Shown: positions 35,313 through 43,890, counted from the first letter of the stretch. The stretch: 64,000 bases of DNA from Franzmannia qiaohouensis (GCF_031451695.1 NZ_JARWAM010000005.1:124001-188000); one strand, 5' to 3'. Made by a program: numbers and translations. Notes: generated from the letters alone by a model not told the origin.

Positions 35313-37295
35313 ATGACGCCCCCCAGCGCCCCGCTCAACCTCGCTCAGCAACTGATCCGCAACCACCTCGTGGAGGGTGAAATGACGCCCGGCAGCGAGA
35401 TCGCCCTGCGCATCGACCAGGCCCTGCTGCAGGACGTGCTAGGCACCCTGGTGATGCTCGAGCTCGAGGCCATGGGCCTCGATCGCGTGCATACTTCGCC
35501 CAGTGTGCAGTACATCGACCACGGCCTGGTCCAGGCCGACCAGCTCAACGCCGAGACCTACCTGTTCCTGAAGAGCGCCTGCGAGCGCTTCGGGGTCTGG
35601 TACTCCGGCCCCGGCAACGGCATCAGTCATCCCGTGCACATGGAGCACTTCGGTGTACCGGGCCAGTCCATCGTCGGCTGTGATAGCCACACCACTGCTG
35701 CCGGCTCGCTGGGCATGCTGGCCATCGGTGCCGGCGGCATCGAGGTCGCCATGGCCATGGCCGGCGAACCGCTCTACCTGAGCATGCCGGAGATCTGGGG
35801 TATCCGCCTCGAGGGCCACTTGCCTGACTGGGTCTCGGCCAAGGACGCGGTGCTCGAGCTGCTGCGCCGCCACGGCGTGGCCGGTGGCAAGAACACCATT
35901 ATCGAGTACTACGGCCCAGGCCTCGCTAACCTCTCCGCCATGGATCGCCATGTGCTGGCCAATATGGGTACCGAGATGGGCGCCACCGCCACGCTCTTTC
36001 CCAGCGACGAGGAGACCCACCGCTTCCTGGCGGCCCGCGGCCGCGAGGCGGACTGGCTGCCGCTAGCCGCGCAACAGGGCTGTACCTACGACCGTGAGGA
36101 GACCCTCGACCTGTCGAGCCTGGAACCACTGATCGCGCTGCCGTCGAGCCCCGACAAGGTGGTGCCGGTGCGCGAAGCGGCCGGTGAACCGCTGCACCAG
36201 GCCTATATCGGCTCGTCGGGCAACCCGGGCTACCGCGACTTCGCGGTGGTGGCGGAGATGGTGCGCGGCCGCCGCGTCGCCGAAGGCGTCTCGCTGGACA
36301 TCAATCCGTCGTCGCGACAGGTGCTGACCACGCTGATCGACGAAGGCTACCTGGCCGACCTGGTCACCTGCGGCGCGCGTCTGCACCAGACCGGCTGCAA
36401 CGGCTGCATCGGCATGGGCCAGGCCCCGGCGGCGGGCCTCAACAGCCTGCGCACCGTGCCGCGTAACTTCCCCGGCCGCTCCGGCACCCGCGAGGACAGT
36501 GTCTTCCTGTGCAGCCCCGAGACCGCCACCGCCTCGGCGCTGGTGGGGGTAATCACCGACCCACGCAGCCTCGACATGGCCTATCCGCGCATCGCCGAAC
36601 CGGCGCGCATGGTGATCAACCGCGACCTCTTCACGGCACCGCTGCCTCCCGCCGAGGCGCGCTTGAAGCCACTCCAGAAGACCGACAACACCCCGGCGTT
36701 GCCGACCCTCACGCCACTGCCCGATACGCTGGAAGTACCGGTGCTGCTGGTCACCGGGGACAATATCTCCACCGATGACATCATGCCGGCAGGCCAACGA
36801 GTGATGCCCTATTGGAGCAGCGTCTACGCCTCGGCGCCATTTACCTTCGAGGCGGTCGACCCGGACTATGCGGAACGCGCCGAGGCGACCCGCGAGAAGG
36901 GCGGCCATGCCATTGTCGGGGGTCACAACTACGGCCAGGGCTCGAGCCGCGAGAACGCCGCCCTGGTGCCCCGTTATCTTGGCTTGCAGGTGGTGCTGGC
37001 ACGCAGCTTCGCACGCATCCACTGGCAGAACCTGATCTGTTTCGGAGCGCTGCCGCTGACCTTCTTGGACGATGCCGACGCCGAGCGCCTGGTGCAGGGC
37101 GACTGCATCATCATCCGCGACCTGCACGCCCAACTGGCCGCCGGCCCCACGCTCACCGCCGAGCTGCCAGGCAAGGGCGAACTACACCTGCACCACGGCC
37201 TCAGCCAGCGTCAGCGCACGCTGCTGGCCGCCGGCGGCGTGATCAACCATCTCAAGTCGCGGCCCACCAGCGACCAGGAGGCGCTATCCTCATGA
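35313..37295 (+). CDS. Aconitase-family hydro-lyase
   Basis: A 660-residue [4Fe-4S] dehydratase of the mitochondrial-type aconitase family. The three cluster cysteines are visible in VGCDSHTTAAGSLG and TGCNGCIG; the swivel domain follows a linker at about 490 and carries GHNYGQGSSRENAA, which holds the substrate-binding Ser/Arg. Length is shorter than AcnA (about 890) and near the AcnX-free archaeal/mitochondrial size. In this cluster it may act on a branched or homologous tricarboxylate, citramalate or similar, rather than citrate. GAGG precedes the ATG. Its stop overlaps the next start (ATGA). Confidence 0.87.
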   Translation: MTPPSAPLNLAQQLIRNHLVEGEMTPGSEIALRIDQALLQDVLGTLVMLELEAMGLDRVHTSPSVQYIDHGLVQADQLNAETYLFLKSACERFGVWYSGPGNGISHPVHMEHFGVPGQSIVGCDSHTTAAGSLGMLAIGAGGIEVAMAMAGEPLYLSMPEIWGIRLEGHLPDWVSAKDAVLELLRRHGVAGGKNTIIEYYGPGLANLSAMDRHVLANMGTEMGATATLFPSDEETHRFLAARGREADWLPLAAQQGCTYDREETLDLSSLEPLIALPSSPDKVVPVREAAGEPLHQAYIGSSGNPGYRDFAVVAEMVRGRRVAEGVSLDINPSSRQVLTTLIDEGYLADLVTCGARLHQTGCNGCIGMGQAPAAGLNSLRTVPRNFPGRSGTREDSVFLCSPETATASALVGVITDPRSLDMAYPRIAEPARMVINRDLFTAPLPPAEARLKPLQKTDNTPALPTLTPLPDTLEVPVLLVTGDNISTDDIMPAGQRVMPYWSSVYASAPFTFEAVDPDYAERAEATREKGGHAIVGGHNYGQGSSRENAALVPRYLGLQVVLARSFARIHWQNLICFGALPLTFLDDADAERLVQGDCIIIRDLHAQLAAGPTLTAELPGKGELHLHHGLSQRQRTLLAAGGVINHLKSRPTSDQEALSS

Positions 37296-38212
37296 GCACC
37301 CAACGCGACACCATCGAGGTCATGGAGGTCGCCCCCCGCGACGGCTTCCAGTCGATTGCCGAACCGCTGCCCACCGCCGACAAGGTCGCCATCATCCAGG
37401 GCCTGATCGATGCCGGCTGCCAGCGCCTCGAGTTCGGTGCCTTCGTCAGCCCCAAGGCGGTACCGCAGATGGCCGACATGGGCGAGATCGCCGCGCATTT
37501 CGCCCCACGCCGCGACCTGCGGCTGTGTGTGCTGGTGCCCAACCTCAAGGGCGCCGAGGCGGCACGGCGTCATGGCCTGCACGACCTGGGCTACGTCTAC
37601 TCGGCCTCGCAGACCCATAACCAGCGCAACGTGCGCCGCTCCCGGGAAGCCTCCATCGACGGCCTGCGCGAGCTGGTAACCTTCATGCAGGACGCACCCG
37701 AGTTCCGCCTGCGGGTCAATGTGGCCACCTCGTTCGACTGCCCGTTCGACGGCGCGATCGACCTTGCCACCCTGCGTGAAGCGGTCACGCCGATCTGGGA
37801 TATCGTCGGCGACGCTGAGGTAGCGCTGTGCGATACCACCGGCCGCGCTCATCCCCATCAGGTACGTGCCGCCTTCGAGGCGATGATGGCCGAGTGCCCC
37901 CACCCCGCCACCAGATGGGCCTTCCACGGCCACGATACCTTCGGCATGGGCGTAGCCAACGCACTATTCGCCCACCAGGCCGGGGTGCGGGTGTTCGACA
38001 GCTCGGCGGCGGGGCTCGGCGGCTGCCCGTTCGCCCCGGGCGCCACCGGCAACACCGCCACGGAAGACCTGCTGTTCGCCTTTCACGAGGCGGGCATCGA
38101 CTCCGGCATCGACCTGCTCCGCCTGCTGGACGTCGCCGACCGCATCGCCGAACTGCCCGGCGGGGTAACTGCCAGCCACCTGCGCATGGTGCCGCGTCGC
38201 CGCGTGGTTTGA
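37292..38212 (+). CDS. Hydroxymethylglutaryl-CoA lyase-like enzyme
   Basis: A 306-residue TIM-barrel lyase of the HMGL/DRE-TIM family. Motifs: VAPRDGFQS near the N-terminus (Arg/Asp of the active site), FHGHDTFGMGVAN (metal-binding His pair) and GLGGCPFAPGATGN with the essential Cys. HMG-CoA lyases cleave 3-hydroxy-3-methylglutaryl-CoA to acetyl-CoA and acetoacetate; this one could cut a related 3-hydroxy-acyl-CoA made by the upstream CoA transferase and hydratase. Translationally coupled to the aconitase gene by a four-base overlap at 37292-37295. Confidence 0.87.
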   Translation: MSTQRDTIEVMEVAPRDGFQSIAEPLPTADKVAIIQGLIDAGCQRLEFGAFVSPKAVPQMADMGEIAAHFAPRRDLRLCVLVPNLKGAEAARRHGLHDLGYVYSASQTHNQRNVRRSREASIDGLRELVTFMQDAPEFRLRVNVATSFDCPFDGAIDLATLREAVTPIWDIVGDAEVALCDTTGRAHPHQVRAAFEAMMAECPHPATRWAFHGHDTFGMGVANALFAHQAGVRVFDSSAAGLGGCPFAPGATGNTATEDLLFAFHEAGIDSGIDLLRLLDVADRIAELPGGVTASHLRMVPRRRVV

Positions 38213-38225
38213 TGCACAACGCAAA

Positions 38226-38252
38226 CGGGCTGCCCTCGACGAAGGCAGCCCG
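38226..38252 (+). terminator. Hairpin after the HMG-CoA-lyase-like gene
   Basis: CGGGCTGCC (38226-38234) pairs perfectly with GGCAGCCCG (38244-38252) around a nine-base loop, 13 bases past the stop of the last gene of the GntR-led operon. The U-tract is poor, so it could be a stabilising stem as well as a terminator. Confidence 0.6.
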
Positions 38253-38290
38253 TGATAGAGCGATTGGATAATGAGACGCCGCAGATAGCC

Positions 38291-38470
38291 TTACAGCAAG
38301 AGATGTACCACCAGGGCGATAACACCGACCAGCAGCGCCAGGACCACCGCGATGTCGACGCAGCGGTTCAACCAGTCGTCGAAGCGCGAGTGGCGCCGCA
38401 TCGGCATTAGCCGTGGCGTCGCGCCGTGTGAGCGTCGCGATCCGAAGCGGCGCTTTCTAAACAGCGGCAT
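38291..38470 (-). CDS. Small single-span membrane protein, unknown function
   Basis: A 59-residue protein with a very basic N-terminal half (MPLFRKRRFGSRRSHG) and one C-terminal membrane helix (about 36-58, VVLALLVGVIALVVHLLL). The in-frame region upstream runs through a terminator palindrome and is not coding, so the ATG at 38470 is taken; no strong Shine-Dalgarno was seen. It lies downstream of the BCCT transporter gene on the same strand, beyond that gene's terminator. Family unknown. Confidence 0.5.
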   Translation of the reverse strand: MPLFRKRRFGSRRSHGATPRLMPMRRHSRFDDWLNRCVDIAVVLALLVGVIALVVHLLL

Positions 38471-38527
38471 GGTCAGCACGGTGCTCCGGTTATTATCGTA
38501 ATGGTTCCGGCCACCATCATAAAACGC

Positions 38528-38561
38528 CGCGCCCGCGTCTGCCATGGCAGACGCGGGCGCG
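38528..38561 (-). terminator. Rho-independent terminator of the BCCT gene
   Basis: A perfect 34-base palindrome with 17-base arms centred at 38544/38545, 18 bases beyond the BCCT stop. On the minus strand it is followed by CGTTTTATGAT, a U-rich tract. Confidence 0.8.
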
Positions 38562-38579
38562 ACGCATATCGCACGTCTT

Positions 38580-40211
38580 TCAGTTGTCGCGGGTATTGAT
38601 ACGGCGGTTGACCACATTGGGAGCGCGGCGCACCCGCTCCTCCTCGCTGAGCATCTCGGCCTCGAAGGCATCGGCTCCCACCGGCGTCTCGCCGTGGCGG
38701 CGGTAGAGCTGGGTCAGCATCGCCTTGCGGTCGGCGCGCAGCTCCTTGATCAGCACGTAAACCATGCCGTAGAGAATGAAAGTGAACGGCAGCGCCGAGA
38801 GCACCGCGGCCGACTGCAGGCCGGTGAGACCGCCAGCGGCGATCAGCGTCAGGCAGATCGCGGCGATCAGCACGCCCCACGCTATCCGCTTGTAGAGCGG
38901 CGGGTTGATCGAGCCGTTATCGGTCATCTGGGCGACGATATACGACGCCGAGTCCGCCGACGTCACCAGGAAGATGAAGATCAGGCACATGGCGATGATC
39001 GACAGCACCGGGGTGAACGGCATCAGCGCAAACATCTCGAACAGCGCCACGGTGATATTGGACTGGGTGACTGCGGCCAGGCCGACATCGCCGCCGAGCT
39101 CCATGTTGAGCGCCGCGCCGCCGAATACGCCGATCCACAGGCAGGCCAGCAGCGGCGGTACCACCAGCACGCCGAACACGTACTCCTTGATGGTGCGCCC
39201 CCGCGACACCCGCGCCACGAAGGTGCCGACGAACGGCGACCAGGCGATCACCCAGGCCCAGTAGAAGATCGTCCAGGAGCTGGCCCAGGTGTTATCGGTA
39301 TACGGCGAGATGCGCAGGCTCATGCCGATGAAGTTCTGCAGGTAGTCGCCGATGCCCAGGGTGATGGTCTCGAGAATCGCCAGGGTCGGGCCAGTGACCA
39401 GCACGTACAGCATCAGCCCGATGCACAGAATCATGTTGAGATTGGAGAGCCGCTTGATGCCCTTGTCGAGACCCGACCAGGTCGACGCCATATAGGCCAG
39501 GAACATCACCAACAGAATGATGAACTGCCACAGCACCCCTTCGGGCAGGCCGAAGACCGCATTCAGGCCACCGTTCATCTGCAGCACGCCAAGCCCCAGC
39601 GAAGTCGCCACGCCCATCACCGTGGCCACCACTGCGAACACATCCAGTGCCGGCGCATAGGGCCGCGCCTTGGGGTATTTGGCGGTTACCGACGACAGCA
39701 CCGACGAGACCAGCCCGGCCTGGCCCTTGCGGAACTGGAAGTAGGCGATGATCAGGCCGACCAGCGAGAAGGCCGCCCACTGGTGGATGCCCCAGTTGAA
39801 GTAGCTGTACTGGATGGCATAGCGAGCGGCATCGGTAGTTTCGGCCTCGACGTCACCGTAGGGCGGGTCGATATAGTGGAACATGGGCTCGGCCATGCCG
39901 TAGAACACCAGGCCAACGCCGAAGCCGGCGGCCAGCAGCATGCTGACCCAGGAGAAGAAGCTGTAGCTCGGCGTGCTGTCCTGGGGACCGAGGCGAATCT
40001 TGCCGTATTTGCTCAGCGCCAGCGACAGCAGGAACACCACGAAACCGAACACCGAAAACAGATAGAACCAGCCGAACAGCTGCGTGACGCTGGCCAGGGC
40101 GGCCTCAGCCCAAGCGCCGAAGCGCTCGGGGAAGGTGGCGCCCACCGCCACCAGCGCAACGATGATTACCGCTGACACCGAGAAGACCCGCTGCCCTCCG
40201 GGGTTGGCCAT
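38580..40211 (-). CDS. BCCT-family transporter (betaine/choline/carnitine type)
   Basis: A 543-residue carrier with twelve membrane segments. The family Trp-rich signature is intact (WTIFYWAWVIAWSPFVG, then FVARVSRGRTIKE), as are the GMAEPMFHY and NWGIHQWAAFSLVG segments. BCCT proteins import quaternary ammonium compounds with Na+ or H+, giving osmoprotection or carbon supply. The C-terminal cytoplasmic tail (about 50 residues) is charged and could be an osmosensing extension, though shorter than in BetP. ATG 40211 is preferred, since GGGAG lies eight bases upstream; a GTG at 40220 is in frame. The exact ligand is not predictable. Confidence 0.9.
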   Translation of the reverse strand: MANPGGQRVFSVSAVIIVALVAVGATFPERFGAWAEAALASVTQLFGWFYLFSVFGFVVFLLSLALSKYGKIRLGPQDSTPSYSFFSWVSMLLAAGFGVGLVFYGMAEPMFHYIDPPYGDVEAETTDAARYAIQYSYFNWGIHQWAAFSLVGLIIAYFQFRKGQAGLVSSVLSSVTAKYPKARPYAPALDVFAVVATVMGVATSLGLGVLQMNGGLNAVFGLPEGVLWQFIILLVMFLAYMASTWSGLDKGIKRLSNLNMILCIGLMLYVLVTGPTLAILETITLGIGDYLQNFIGMSLRISPYTDNTWASSWTIFYWAWVIAWSPFVGTFVARVSRGRTIKEYVFGVLVVPPLLACLWIGVFGGAALNMELGGDVGLAAVTQSNITVALFEMFALMPFTPVLSIIAMCLIFIFLVTSADSASYIVAQMTDNGSINPPLYKRIAWGVLIAAICLTLIAAGGLTGLQSAAVLSALPFTFILYGMVYVLIKELRADRKAMLTQLYRRHGETPVGADAFEAEMLSEEERVRRAPNVVNRRINTRDN

Positions 40212-40705
40212 ATACGACACTCCCTATCGATTTGTCACATTTCTGTACAACCTAGCATACCCCTCTAGCAGTAACACCTGCTGCTGAGGTGCCGCAAGAA
40301 GTCGTCCCTGGCCAATCGAGCGAGGGGCGCCGGGGGCAGGCCGAGACACAAAGCATTTGCAAATTATCGCCGTCACCCCCATAAGGAGGTGATAGATAGC
40401 AAGCACGCTAAGGAAATGCTGAACAAATCGCCGAGCGAGATGAAGCGGCTAGGTTCGTTCCCGACGAACCAACGCACTCCCCACATCCTTGTGGGTCGCA
40501 AAGCGCACGGAGCACAGAACCGAGCGAAGCGACAAACAGCCGTAGGCTGGTCCCGAAGGGGCGAGAAGCCGAAGGCTGCGAGTCAACCGGAGCATATGGG
40601 GTATATGTAAGGATCCGCCGGTCCGACGCTTCGGCACCGCGCAACGCAGTGATTCGCTCGTATAGGCATTTGTGCAGTGTTTCCTAATGACTTACGGGGG
40701 CCCCC
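40212..40705. other. 494-base intergenic region, hairpin- and repeat-rich
   Basis: No credible gene was found between the BCCT and LLM genes. The first 200 bases should hold the BCCT promoter. From about 40433 the region is made of short stems (CAGCC/GGCTG at 40537-40549, AGCC/GGCT at 40567-40577, CATAT/ATATG at 40593-40607) and a module shared with the repeat at 42717-42982. The LLM start has GGGGGCCCCC at its ribosome site. Confidence 0.6.
40433..40610. repeat. Intergenic repeat fragment related to the miniature element
   Basis: About 55 bases from 40450 to 40505 (beginning CTAGGTTCGTTCCCGACG and ending TGTGGGTCGCAAAGC) match, on the opposite strand, the internal module at about 42889-42944 of the element near azlD with few differences. 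The characteristic GTACGAAAA ends are absent here, so this is a partial or related copy. The following 100 bases are short hairpins. Confidence 0.6.
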
Positions 40706-41701
40706 ATGAGCCAACTCGCCACCACCCGCCTCTCGATGCTCGACCTGGCGGCGATTCGCCACGGCGGTAGCATCGCCGACAGCTTCGCGGATAGCGTGGC
40801 CACAGCGCGCCACGCCGAGGCGCTGGGCTTCACCCGCTACTGGCTCGCCGAACACCACAGCATCGACGGTATCGCCAGCGCCGCGACCGCGGTGCTGATC
40901 GGCCATATCGCCGGGGCGACCCAGCGCATCCGTGTCGGCAGCGGCGGCATCATGCTGCCCAACCATCCGCCGCTGTTGATCGCCGAGCAGTTTGGCACCC
41001 TCGAGACGCTCTATCCCGGGCGCATCGACCTGGGGCTGGGCCGTGCGCCGGGCTCCGACGGCGCCACCATGGCCGCGCTGCGCCGCCACTCCCAGGCCGG
41101 CGTCGACGACTTTCCCGAGCGCCTGGAAGAGCTGCGCGGCTACCTCGATGACGCCAAGCCCGGACAGCGGGTACGGGCGATCCCCGGCCAGGGCACTCAG
41201 GTACCGCTGTGGCTGCTCGGCTCCAGCGGCTACAGCGCCCAGCTGGCCGCCAAGCTGGGGCTGCCGTTCGCCTTTGCCGCCCAGTTCGCGCCCGGCTACC
41301 TGCACGAGGCGCTGCGCCTGTACCGCGACAACTTCCGCCCCTCGGCGGTGCTCGATGCCCCCTACGTGATGATCGGCCTGCCGGTGATCGCCGCCGACAG
41401 CGATGCCTATGCCGACTACCTGGCCAGCACCGCGCGGCAGAAGTTCCTCAACCTGATCCGCGGCCGCAGCACTCGCGCCCAGCCGCCTCAGGAGCAGCTC
41501 GACTGGTCGTCCATGGAGCAGGCCCAGGTGAGCCAGTTCTTGGGGGCCGCGGTGATCGGCGGCCCCGAGACGCTACGTGAGCAGCTCAGCGAGTTCGTCT
41601 CCCGCACCGGCGCCGACGAGCTGATCATGACCACCGATGTCTACGCCCAGGAGGACCGCCTGCACAGCCTGTCGCTGGTCGCCGAGGCCTGGCAGGCATG
41701 A
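40706..41701 (+). CDS. LLM-class flavin-dependent oxidoreductase (MsnO8-type)
   Basis: A 331-residue luciferase-like monooxygenase fold protein. Typical segments: LAEHHSIDGIASAATAVLIGHIAG, IRVGSGGIMLPNHPPLLIAEQFGTLETLYPGR (quoted here only as landmarks at about residues 48-110) and WLLGSSGYSAQLAA. These match the single-component LLM oxidoreductases of the MsnO8 group, of unknown substrate, using FMN. It is the first gene of a three-gene unit, its stop overlapping the azlC start by four bases. The co-occurrence with an amino-acid exporter has no obvious biochemical logic. Confidence 0.86.
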   Translation: MSQLATTRLSMLDLAAIRHGGSIADSFADSVATARHAEALGFTRYWLAEHHSIDGIASAATAVLIGHIAGATQRIRVGSGGIMLPNHPPLLIAEQFGTLETLYPGRIDLGLGRAPGSDGATMAALRRHSQAGVDDFPERLEELRGYLDDAKPGQRVRAIPGQGTQVPLWLLGSSGYSAQLAAKLGLPFAFAAQFAPGYLHEALRLYRDNFRPSAVLDAPYVMIGLPVIAADSDAYADYLASTARQKFLNLIRGRSTRAQPPQEQLDWSSMEQAQVSQFLGAAVIGGPETLREQLSEFVSRTGADELIMTTDVYAQEDRLHSLSLVAEAWQA

Positions 41702-42408
41702 GCGCCCGGCTCGACTGGCCGGGCACCCTCAAGGGCCTCAAGCGCATGGCCCCGCTGTCACTGTTCGTGATCGCCTTCGGCCTGGCGTTCGGCGTGGCAG
41801 CGATCCAGCGCGGGCTGTCGGGCCTCGAAACGCTGCTGATGAGTGGCACGGTCTTCGCCGGCGCCTCGCAGTTCGCTGCCCTCGAACTGTGGGGGCCACA
41901 GATTCCACTGGTCGCGCTGATCGCCTCGACCTTCGCCATCAACGCCCGCCACCTGCTGATGGGCGCCGCCCTCTACCCCTGGCTGCGTCACCTGCCGTCA
42001 CGCCAGCGCTACGCCAGCCTGGCGCTGATGAGCGACTCCAACTGGGCAATGGCCGCCGCCGACTACCGCCGCGGTGAGACCAACGTCGGCATGCTGGTCG
42101 GCGGGGGGATCGCGCTGTGGCTGGCGTGGATGCTCGGCACCCTGCTCGGGGTGGTGTTCGGTAGCGGCATCAGCGAGCCCGAGCGCTTCGGCCTCGACGT
42201 GATCATGGGCTGCTTCCTGCTGTCGATGCTGGTCGGTGGCAAGCTCGACCTCGGCGTGCTGGTGCCCTGGGTAGCGGCGGCGCTGGCCGCCCTCGCGGCC
42301 CTGGCCTGGCTGCCGGAGAATTCCCACGTGATCGTCGGTGCCCTGGCCGGCGGTATCGCCGGGCTGCTGATGCCACCGCGTAGCAAGCCCAAGGAGGCCT
42401 CGCCATGA
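41698..42408 (+). CDS. azlC: AzlC-family branched-chain amino acid exporter, large subunit
   Basis: A 236-residue membrane protein with about six to seven hydrophobic segments. FVIAFGLAFGVAAIQ, GTVFAGASQFAALEL and FAINARHLLMGAAL are the AzlC family signature. With AzlD it exports branched-chain amino acids and analogues such as 4-azaleucine. The start overlaps the LLM stop (ATGA at 41698-41701), and its stop overlaps the azlD start in the same way. Confidence 0.88.
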   Translation: MSARLDWPGTLKGLKRMAPLSLFVIAFGLAFGVAAIQRGLSGLETLLMSGTVFAGASQFAALELWGPQIPLVALIASTFAINARHLLMGAALYPWLRHLPSRQRYASLALMSDSNWAMAAADYRRGETNVGMLVGGGIALWLAWMLGTLLGVVFGSGISEPERFGLDVIMGCFLLSMLVGGKLDLGVLVPWVAAALAALAALAWLPENSHVIVGALAGGIAGLLMPPRSKPKEASP

Positions 42409-42719
42409 GCCTGCCGCTGACGCCACTCGGCGCCATATTGGCCATCCTGACCATGGCGCTGGTCACCTTCCTGACCCGCAGCGGCGGCGTACTGGTAATG
42501 TCGCGGGTGCCCATCGGCCCGCGGGTCGAGCGCTTTATCAACGCTATGGCCGGCTCGGTGCTGGTGGCGGTGATCACGCCGATGGCCGTCTACGGCGACT
42601 GGGGCGCCCGGCTGGCGCTGGTCGCCACCTTCGGCGTGATGCTGGCCAGCCGTAAGCCGCTGCTGGCGATTGCCGCCGGTATCGCTATCGCCGCCGGCTG
42701 GCGGCTTATCCAGCCCTAG
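42405..42719 (+). CDS. azlD: AzlD-domain protein, exporter small subunit
   Basis: A 104-residue protein with four hydrophobic segments and the motif FLTRSGGVLVMSRVPIGPRVERFI, usual for AzlD. Its TAG stop (42717-42719) is formed by the end of an inserted miniature repeat. Removing the element and one TA copy would leave CAGCCCTAACGG, so the original stop was probably TAA at the same codon. The protein sequence is therefore unaffected by the insertion. Confidence 0.87.
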   Translation: MSLPLTPLGAILAILTMALVTFLTRSGGVLVMSRVPIGPRVERFINAMAGSVLVAVITPMAVYGDWGARLALVATFGVMLASRKPLLAIAAGIAIAAGWRLIQP

Positions 42720-42982
42720 GCTCTGTACGAAAAATGTCTGCGCTCGCCCATACGGCGTTAAAAATCGGCTCAAAGTACTCATTTACACCCTGTAAACTCC
42801 GCTTTGGACTCGCGACATCCTTGTCGCTCACTCTTCGAGCAGCGGAGCTGCCCAAATCGTCTATCCTGACGATTTGTCGCCGATTTTTGCTTTGTGACCC
42901 ACATGGATGTGGGAAGTGCGTTGGCCCGTCGGGAACGGGCCTAGCCCTGGCCATCGCTCGTCGACTTTTCGTACAAAGCCTA
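42717..42982. mobile_element. TA-flanked miniature inverted-repeat element (long form)
   Basis: A 266-base non-coding element bounded by TA and ending in inverted repeats: TAGGCTCTGTACGAAAA on the left and the complement of TAGGCTTTGTACGAAAA on the right. About 85 bases next to the left end are nearly identical (reverse orientation) to the element at 56043-56187. The middle carries about 120 extra bases absent from that copy, including stems such as CCCACAT/ATGTGGG. It has no open frame with a ribosome site. TA duplication and terminal repeats fit a MITE moved by an IS630/Tc1- or IS5/IS427-type transposase; none is in the window. Confidence 0.8.
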
Positions 42983-43050
42983 ACGGAACGATCCAAAGCG
43001 AGTGGCTTCCAATAGCCACACGCTCAACTTGATGTTTTCCGGAGCCGCTA

Positions 43051-43395
43051 ATGCCCAACTCTCGAGACCCGCGCGACAACCCCGCCTGGCAGGCCGCCCA
43101 ACAGTGGCGGGAACGCGCCCGCCAGGACCGGCCCAGCGGCCTGCGGCTGTTCTTCACCTGGCTGCTGTTCGGCACCCTGATGATCGTCGGTACCGTCATC
43201 GGCCTGTTCTTCCTGCTGGTCGGCTGGGCCATGCTGCCGTTTATGCGCCACCGCATGAAGAAACGCATGGAGCGCATGCGCGCCGAACAGGCCCAGGATA
43301 TCGGCGGCGGCGAGGGCACTCGCCACCACCACCAGCAGGTGCTCGAGGGCGACTACGTGGTCAAGGACGAGCCCGAGCGGCGGCGGTCTCGATAG
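43051..43395 (+). CDS. Small membrane protein, unknown function
   Basis: A 114-residue protein: polar N-terminus (about 30 residues), a long hydrophobic region (about 31-66) that can form one or two membrane helices (FFTWLLFGTLMIVGTVIG, FFLLVGWAMLPF), then a basic coiled segment (RHRMKKRMERMRAEQAQD) and a His-rich stretch near residues 91-94. GGAG precedes the ATG by six bases. Not a recognised family. It stands alone downstream of the miniature element. Confidence 0.72.
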   Translation: MPNSRDPRDNPAWQAAQQWRERARQDRPSGLRLFFTWLLFGTLMIVGTVIGLFFLLVGWAMLPFMRHRMKKRMERMRAEQAQDIGGGEGTRHHHQQVLEGDYVVKDEPERRRSR

Positions 43396-43505
43396 GTTGG
43401 TATTGTCGCAGCGCCTAGCCTTCTCCGAGGGGATCGACGCTGGCATAAGCGCCACTCCTGGCATAACGTTAAGGAGTCACCACGCCGACTCAACCGAGGT
43501 ACTAG

Positions 43506-43862
43506 ATGCGCCATAATAACAAGATGCGCCACGCCACCCGATGTGCTGTCATGTTCGCCTTGCTGGGCGCAGCACCGCTGGCCTTGGCCAATGACTATCC
43601 CACCTCGACCCGCGTCGACTACGTACTCGGCTGCATGGCCGCCAATGGCCAGAACCATCTGGTAATGCAGCAGTGCTCATGCAGCATCGACGTGATCTCC
43701 GAGCTGATTCCGTACGAAGAGTACGAGTCCGTCGAGACCGTGATGCGCATGAACGATCAGCGCGGCGAACTCGGGGTGCTGTTCCGCACCGAGCGCGGCC
43801 TGCAGGACCAGCTGCGCCAGTTCCGCAGCGCCCAGGCCGAAGCCGATTTGCGCTGCTTCTGA
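43506..43862 (+). CDS. Secreted Cys-containing protein of PQQ clusters, unknown function
   Basis: A 118-residue exported protein with a signal peptide ending near LALAND (about residue 29). The mature part has four cysteines: LGCMAANGQ, QQCSCSID and a C-terminal LRCF. They could form two disulfides or bind a cofactor, but there is no CxxCH heme motif. GAGG lies before the ATG, with an in-frame ATG at 43524 as alternative. It is 28 bases from the cytochrome gene and next to the PQQ-ADH/ABC genes, so a periplasmic role in alcohol oxidation or electron transfer is inferred. Confidence 0.72.
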   Translation: MRHNNKMRHATRCAVMFALLGAAPLALANDYPTSTRVDYVLGCMAANGQNHLVMQQCSCSIDVISELIPYEEYESVETVMRMNDQRGELGVLFRTERGLQDQLRQFRSAQAEADLRCF

Positions 43863-43890
43863 CCTGCCAACATCAAGGAGCGCTGACTCG

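Noticed and set aside
38544..40175. Open frame of about 543 codons antisense to the BCCT transporter
   Set aside because: The product is His/Arg/Gln-rich and hydrophilic; the other strand is a typical 12-segment BCCT carrier.
40389..40610. Possible 73-codon gene in the BCCT-LLM gap
   Set aside because: It reads through a repeat module and short hairpins; the GGAG directly abuts the GTG with no spacer, and the composition is that of repeat-derived sequence.
40695..40704. GGGGGCCCCC palindrome before the LLM gene as an operator
   Set aside because: It overlaps the ribosome-binding position and is short; no second site or regulator supports an operator role.
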